Below, piece after piece: positions 61,605 to 64,000 of a stretch of DNA of 64,000 bases. Below the pieces are notes generated by a model, which made no database searches, was not told the DNA's origin, and worked only from the letters and a program-made list of their open reading frames with translations. Numbering within the stretch: the first letter of the stretch is position 1; every line of letters starts with the position of its first letter. Both the position numbers and the translations under genes were made by a program. Source of the DNA: Pipra filicauda (taxonomy: Eukaryota; Chordata; Aves; Passeriformes; Pipridae); assembly GCF_003945595.2 (NCBI RefSeq), contig NW_024104359.1, forward strand, positions 783,501-847,500, given 5' to 3'.

Positions 61605-63069
61605 GAGTGAAACCTGTACTATTGAGATCCATCCTGATCTTTGGGCTTCAAAGAGGCTCTAAGTCCAGTGCTGGCCTACAGGGGCTATAAAGGTGCTGTT
61701 AAACTGCTTTATGCCACTGTATTCTCCAGTCACAGACCTGTCAGGCCCCTGAATAAAAACATTAACTATGCCATCTTTCAGCTGCTCCCCTTTGCTGCCA
61801 GCTCCATGCTGTATTTCAGCAGCTGGGAAATGAGAATTTTCTTTTCTCCCTACCTTGCACTGGGAGAAGAAGAAAGCCCTGTTTTCAGCAGCAAACGTGC
61901 TGATGTTGCTTCTTCAGGCAAACAAAACTTACTGAAAAGCAACAAGGTGTAACTCCCTTGATTGAGGCAGAATATTTCTGCTGATACCTGTTCTTTAATG
62001 TCTTCTTTCAAACCTCATATTTTTTGCAGTTGAGTTGTGAGAGATGAGCAGCTGAGCTTCAGTGGTGTTCCTCCTCATTTTGCATGCTGCCTTTGCTGTT
62101 TTGGAGAGCTGCTGAATACAAAATGAAGCTGCAAGTGTGTGTTTGCTCTACAGCCAGCAAGGCATGAAGCAGTTCTTTCTCCAGCTGTGGAGTACAGCCA
62201 GAATGTTGCTCACAGTGTCGCTGGAGATGTGACTCAGTGTGTGACATTTAGTATTCCATTGTGTGACACCAGATGATTAATGCTCACAGCAAAACACGAG
62301 CTGGTTTAAATAAACAAAATTAAATGTATTTCTATGATTATAGAAATCATGTGCTATATCTCTGAGGGAACATCAGCTGCTGCTCCCAAATGCTTCAGAT
62401 CTGTTGGCTTGTTTTTAAATGCTGTGATTGTTCACTGGATTTTCCTACTGCATAAATCCATTGGCACTTGGGCCCAACAAGGCCAGTCAGGGATTTGGCC
62501 TGGGGTTTGGGACAAAGCAGGTTGCTGCACATCAGCCTCAATCTTGTTTCATGGTCAGCAATTTACAGCATCCTATTGTTCCAACTCAGCCTTAGAGAGA
62601 CATCACGAGATATAAAAGGGCAGGAGCTCAGCCCGGTGCCAAACCAGTGGGATTCTCCCAACCCTGTCACCGGGGCACCAGACCAACTGTCCCTGCTGGT
62701 CACTCACCAGGAGGGTTGTCCTTTCCACTCCAGCAGTGCTGTTTTCTGTGCAATGAGTCGCTTGGGATACAGCTCAATGTGTGGAGCAGAGCCCAGTCCT
62801 GAGTCTGGTGTGTGTTCTGAGATTTAGAACAGGAATAAATACTGATTTTATACTTCTCTACCAACTGTGTTGGGGAAAAACGAGCCTTAACTGCCATGTC
62901 TGAGCAGGTTCAGGTAGTGTTAGAGCAGCTGAAGGCACCAGCAGCATTATTGCCACGACACACAAAAGCACAACACTGGCACAGAGACCCCTTTGTTTAT
63001 TAGATTGTCTTCAGGTGTGTGTGCTCAGTGTGAACACACCTGCAAAATTAATAATCCCCAAGCTTTATT

Positions 63070-63083
63070 AAAAAAAAAAAAAA
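63070..63083. repeat. A14 homopolymer
   Basis: Fourteen consecutive A; no associated element recognised. Confidence 0.85.
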
Positions 63084-63467
63084 GGCTTTGTACAGAAACT
63101 CTCCAAAAAATAAGCAGGGTTTTGGAGCACTGAAGGAGATGGAAATGTAAAACACCTCTCCCACTTGAGACCCTTTTCTCTGTGGAGTCATCAGGATGCA
63201 TTTCCTGGAGAAACAGCAGAGACTTCAATCTGCCTTTTTCCTGAATGCTGCTCAGATTATCATGCTTACCATGAAGGGTGCAAAATGGGCTGCCAGCTGG
63301 TTAATGGCCCTTCTGAAAAACAGCCTTCTCTGTTGCTTTTTGGGAGTCACTTGTCATGGAACTATCATAACATAATCTCTGTGCTCTCGTCGTCCATGGG
63401 AGGGAGTATATTTTCAGCAGGTGTTCTCAAGGCTAAGAGAGCCTGAATTAACTTCTCTTGAAGATAC

Positions 63468-63787
63468 TTCTTAGTGCACTGCCAATAAATCTACTAGAGA
63501 GTTGTTCTATCTGCAAAATATGTGCCAAGTGATACAGAGGCAGCAGATCAGGAATGAGTTCTGCCAGCTCCTCATGTGGGGGTCGTGGCTCCTCTTCAGG
63601 GCCCTCCTGGTGAGCTTTGCCACTGCCCCTCGTGTTAAACACTGATATCTTTGATTTCCCTGAGGTTCTCTGCCTTCATCTGTCTCCTTCTATTAACTTT
63701 GTGAATAAACCTGTGCAATGGTTGGAGGCAGAGGAATTTGCTGCCATCGGTTTCAAGAGGCTGGAATTCATCATTTAACTCCAGGGA
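63468..63787 (-). pseudogene. LRR gene, most upstream visible exon, with an internal frame switch
   Basis: Acceptor ctctctcag at the high-coordinate end. The first part reads openly in one frame (SLELNDEFQPLETDGSKF... to REIKDISV), then hits TAA at 63635-63637. From there the next frame is open and equally protein-like (EEEPRPPHEELAELIPDLLP, then HILQIEQLSSRFIG). A loss of two or gain of one base near 63,637 would explain this. Donor candidates agtatc/gtatct (boundary 63468) and gttaat (63453) both leave phase 1, which fits the next exon. Function unknown. Confidence 0.5.
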
Positions 63788-64000
63788 CTGAGAGAGAGGA
63801 GCTTAGCCAGGCTGGTGACTGAGAAAGGGAGGGGGCAAAGAACTTTTTTATTCCCTTGCAGGCATCCTGCGCTAAAGAAAAGTCTCTAAACCAAGAGGCA
63901 TAGAATGGCTTCATTATTTTGTACTGCATTATCCTATGGTTTCATGCAGCAATAGGTTAGGTTTTGCTTACTTATAAGAGTAAAATAATAGCAGGATTTG

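Larger units (their letters stand above)
58448..63467. other. Large intron of the LRR gene, no further exon recognised
   Basis: About 5 kb between the 63.6 kb and 58.4 kb segments. Both strands were read for splice-flanked protein-like frames and none was convincing. Phases of the two flanking segments already match, so no missing exon is required. Confidence 0.55.
45606..63787 (-). pseudogene. Minus-strand leucine-rich-repeat gene with several frame lesions (at least 12 exons; 5' end outside window)
   Basis: Going down the minus strand, twelve coding-like segments can be chained: 63468-63787, 58335-58447, 56139-56278, 55849-56009, 53578-53856, 52117-52174, 49873-49966, 49036-49111, 48797-48858, 47909-48051, 47108-47305 and 45606-45717, about 580 residues. 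The last three encode SDS22-like leucine-rich repeats with an LRR-cap-like end; the N-terminal 350 or so residues match no domain I know. Most junctions are canonical GT-AG with compatible phases, so it was certainly a gene. The frame is broken at 63.64, 58.39 and 48.85 kb, and the 56.03-56.14 kb link is unclear. A unitary pseudogene is the best reading; assembly errors or misjudged splice sites are alternatives. From memory, humans have an LRR pseudogene (LRRC77P) on 3q26.2, the GOLIM4 region; orthology is a guess. Confidence 0.6.

Noticed and set aside
1..64000. tRNA, rRNA, CRISPR, prokaryotic operon or toxin-antitoxin signals
   Set aside because: None seen. The window is vertebrate nuclear DNA, so prokaryotic systems are not expected.

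Overview
The window reads as vertebrate nuclear DNA, almost certainly from a bird. It has split genes with GT-AG introns, an AT-leaning background, one CpG island, and repeated 3'-anchored fragments of CR1 LINEs with the avian-type 'ggtcccttccaaccc...attct(a/g)tga' end. There are no bacterial operons, CRISPR arrays or tRNA genes that I can see.

Positions 1-30,585 (+ strand) hold the complete gene GOLIM4 (GPP130/GOLPH4, a cis-Golgi type II membrane protein). A CpG-island promoter and 5' UTR lead to the start codon at 538. Sixteen coding exons can be joined with correct phases and canonical splice sites into an uninterrupted frame of 699 codons including the stop (TAG at 28,898-28,900), i.e. 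698 residues. A roughly 1.7 kb 3' UTR ends at two AATAAA signals (30,540 and 30,560). The protein has a short basic cytoplasmic tail, a signal anchor, a long lumenal coiled coil, a Gln/Glu-rich middle and a very acidic C-terminus. The locus is compact at about 30 kb, and its introns hold five CR1 fragments.

Positions 30,586-45,530 are intergenic. I see five CR1 fragments, one small CpG-rich patch near 32.5 kb and no convincing gene.

Positions 45,530-63,787 (- strand, convergent with GOLIM4) hold a multi-exon gene that I cannot name with confidence. Its last three exons (47,909-48,051, 47,108-47,305, 45,606-45,717) encode about five SDS22-type leucine-rich repeats with an LRR-cap-like end. 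They are joined by perfect splice phases and followed by a stop and a poly(A) signal. Upstream exons at 48.8, 49.1, 49.9, 52.1, 53.6, 55.9, 56.2, 58.4 and 63.6 kb also read as coding. The chain contains at least three apparent small indels (a CT repeat at 58.39 kb, a C run at 48.85 kb, a frame switch at 63.64 kb) and one region of uncertain splicing with stops (56.03-56.14 kb). GOLIM4, in the same assembly, is free of frame breaks. The LRR locus is therefore either a recently decaying (unitary) pseudogene or a gene whose exon structure I have partly misread. It is the most interesting item in the window.
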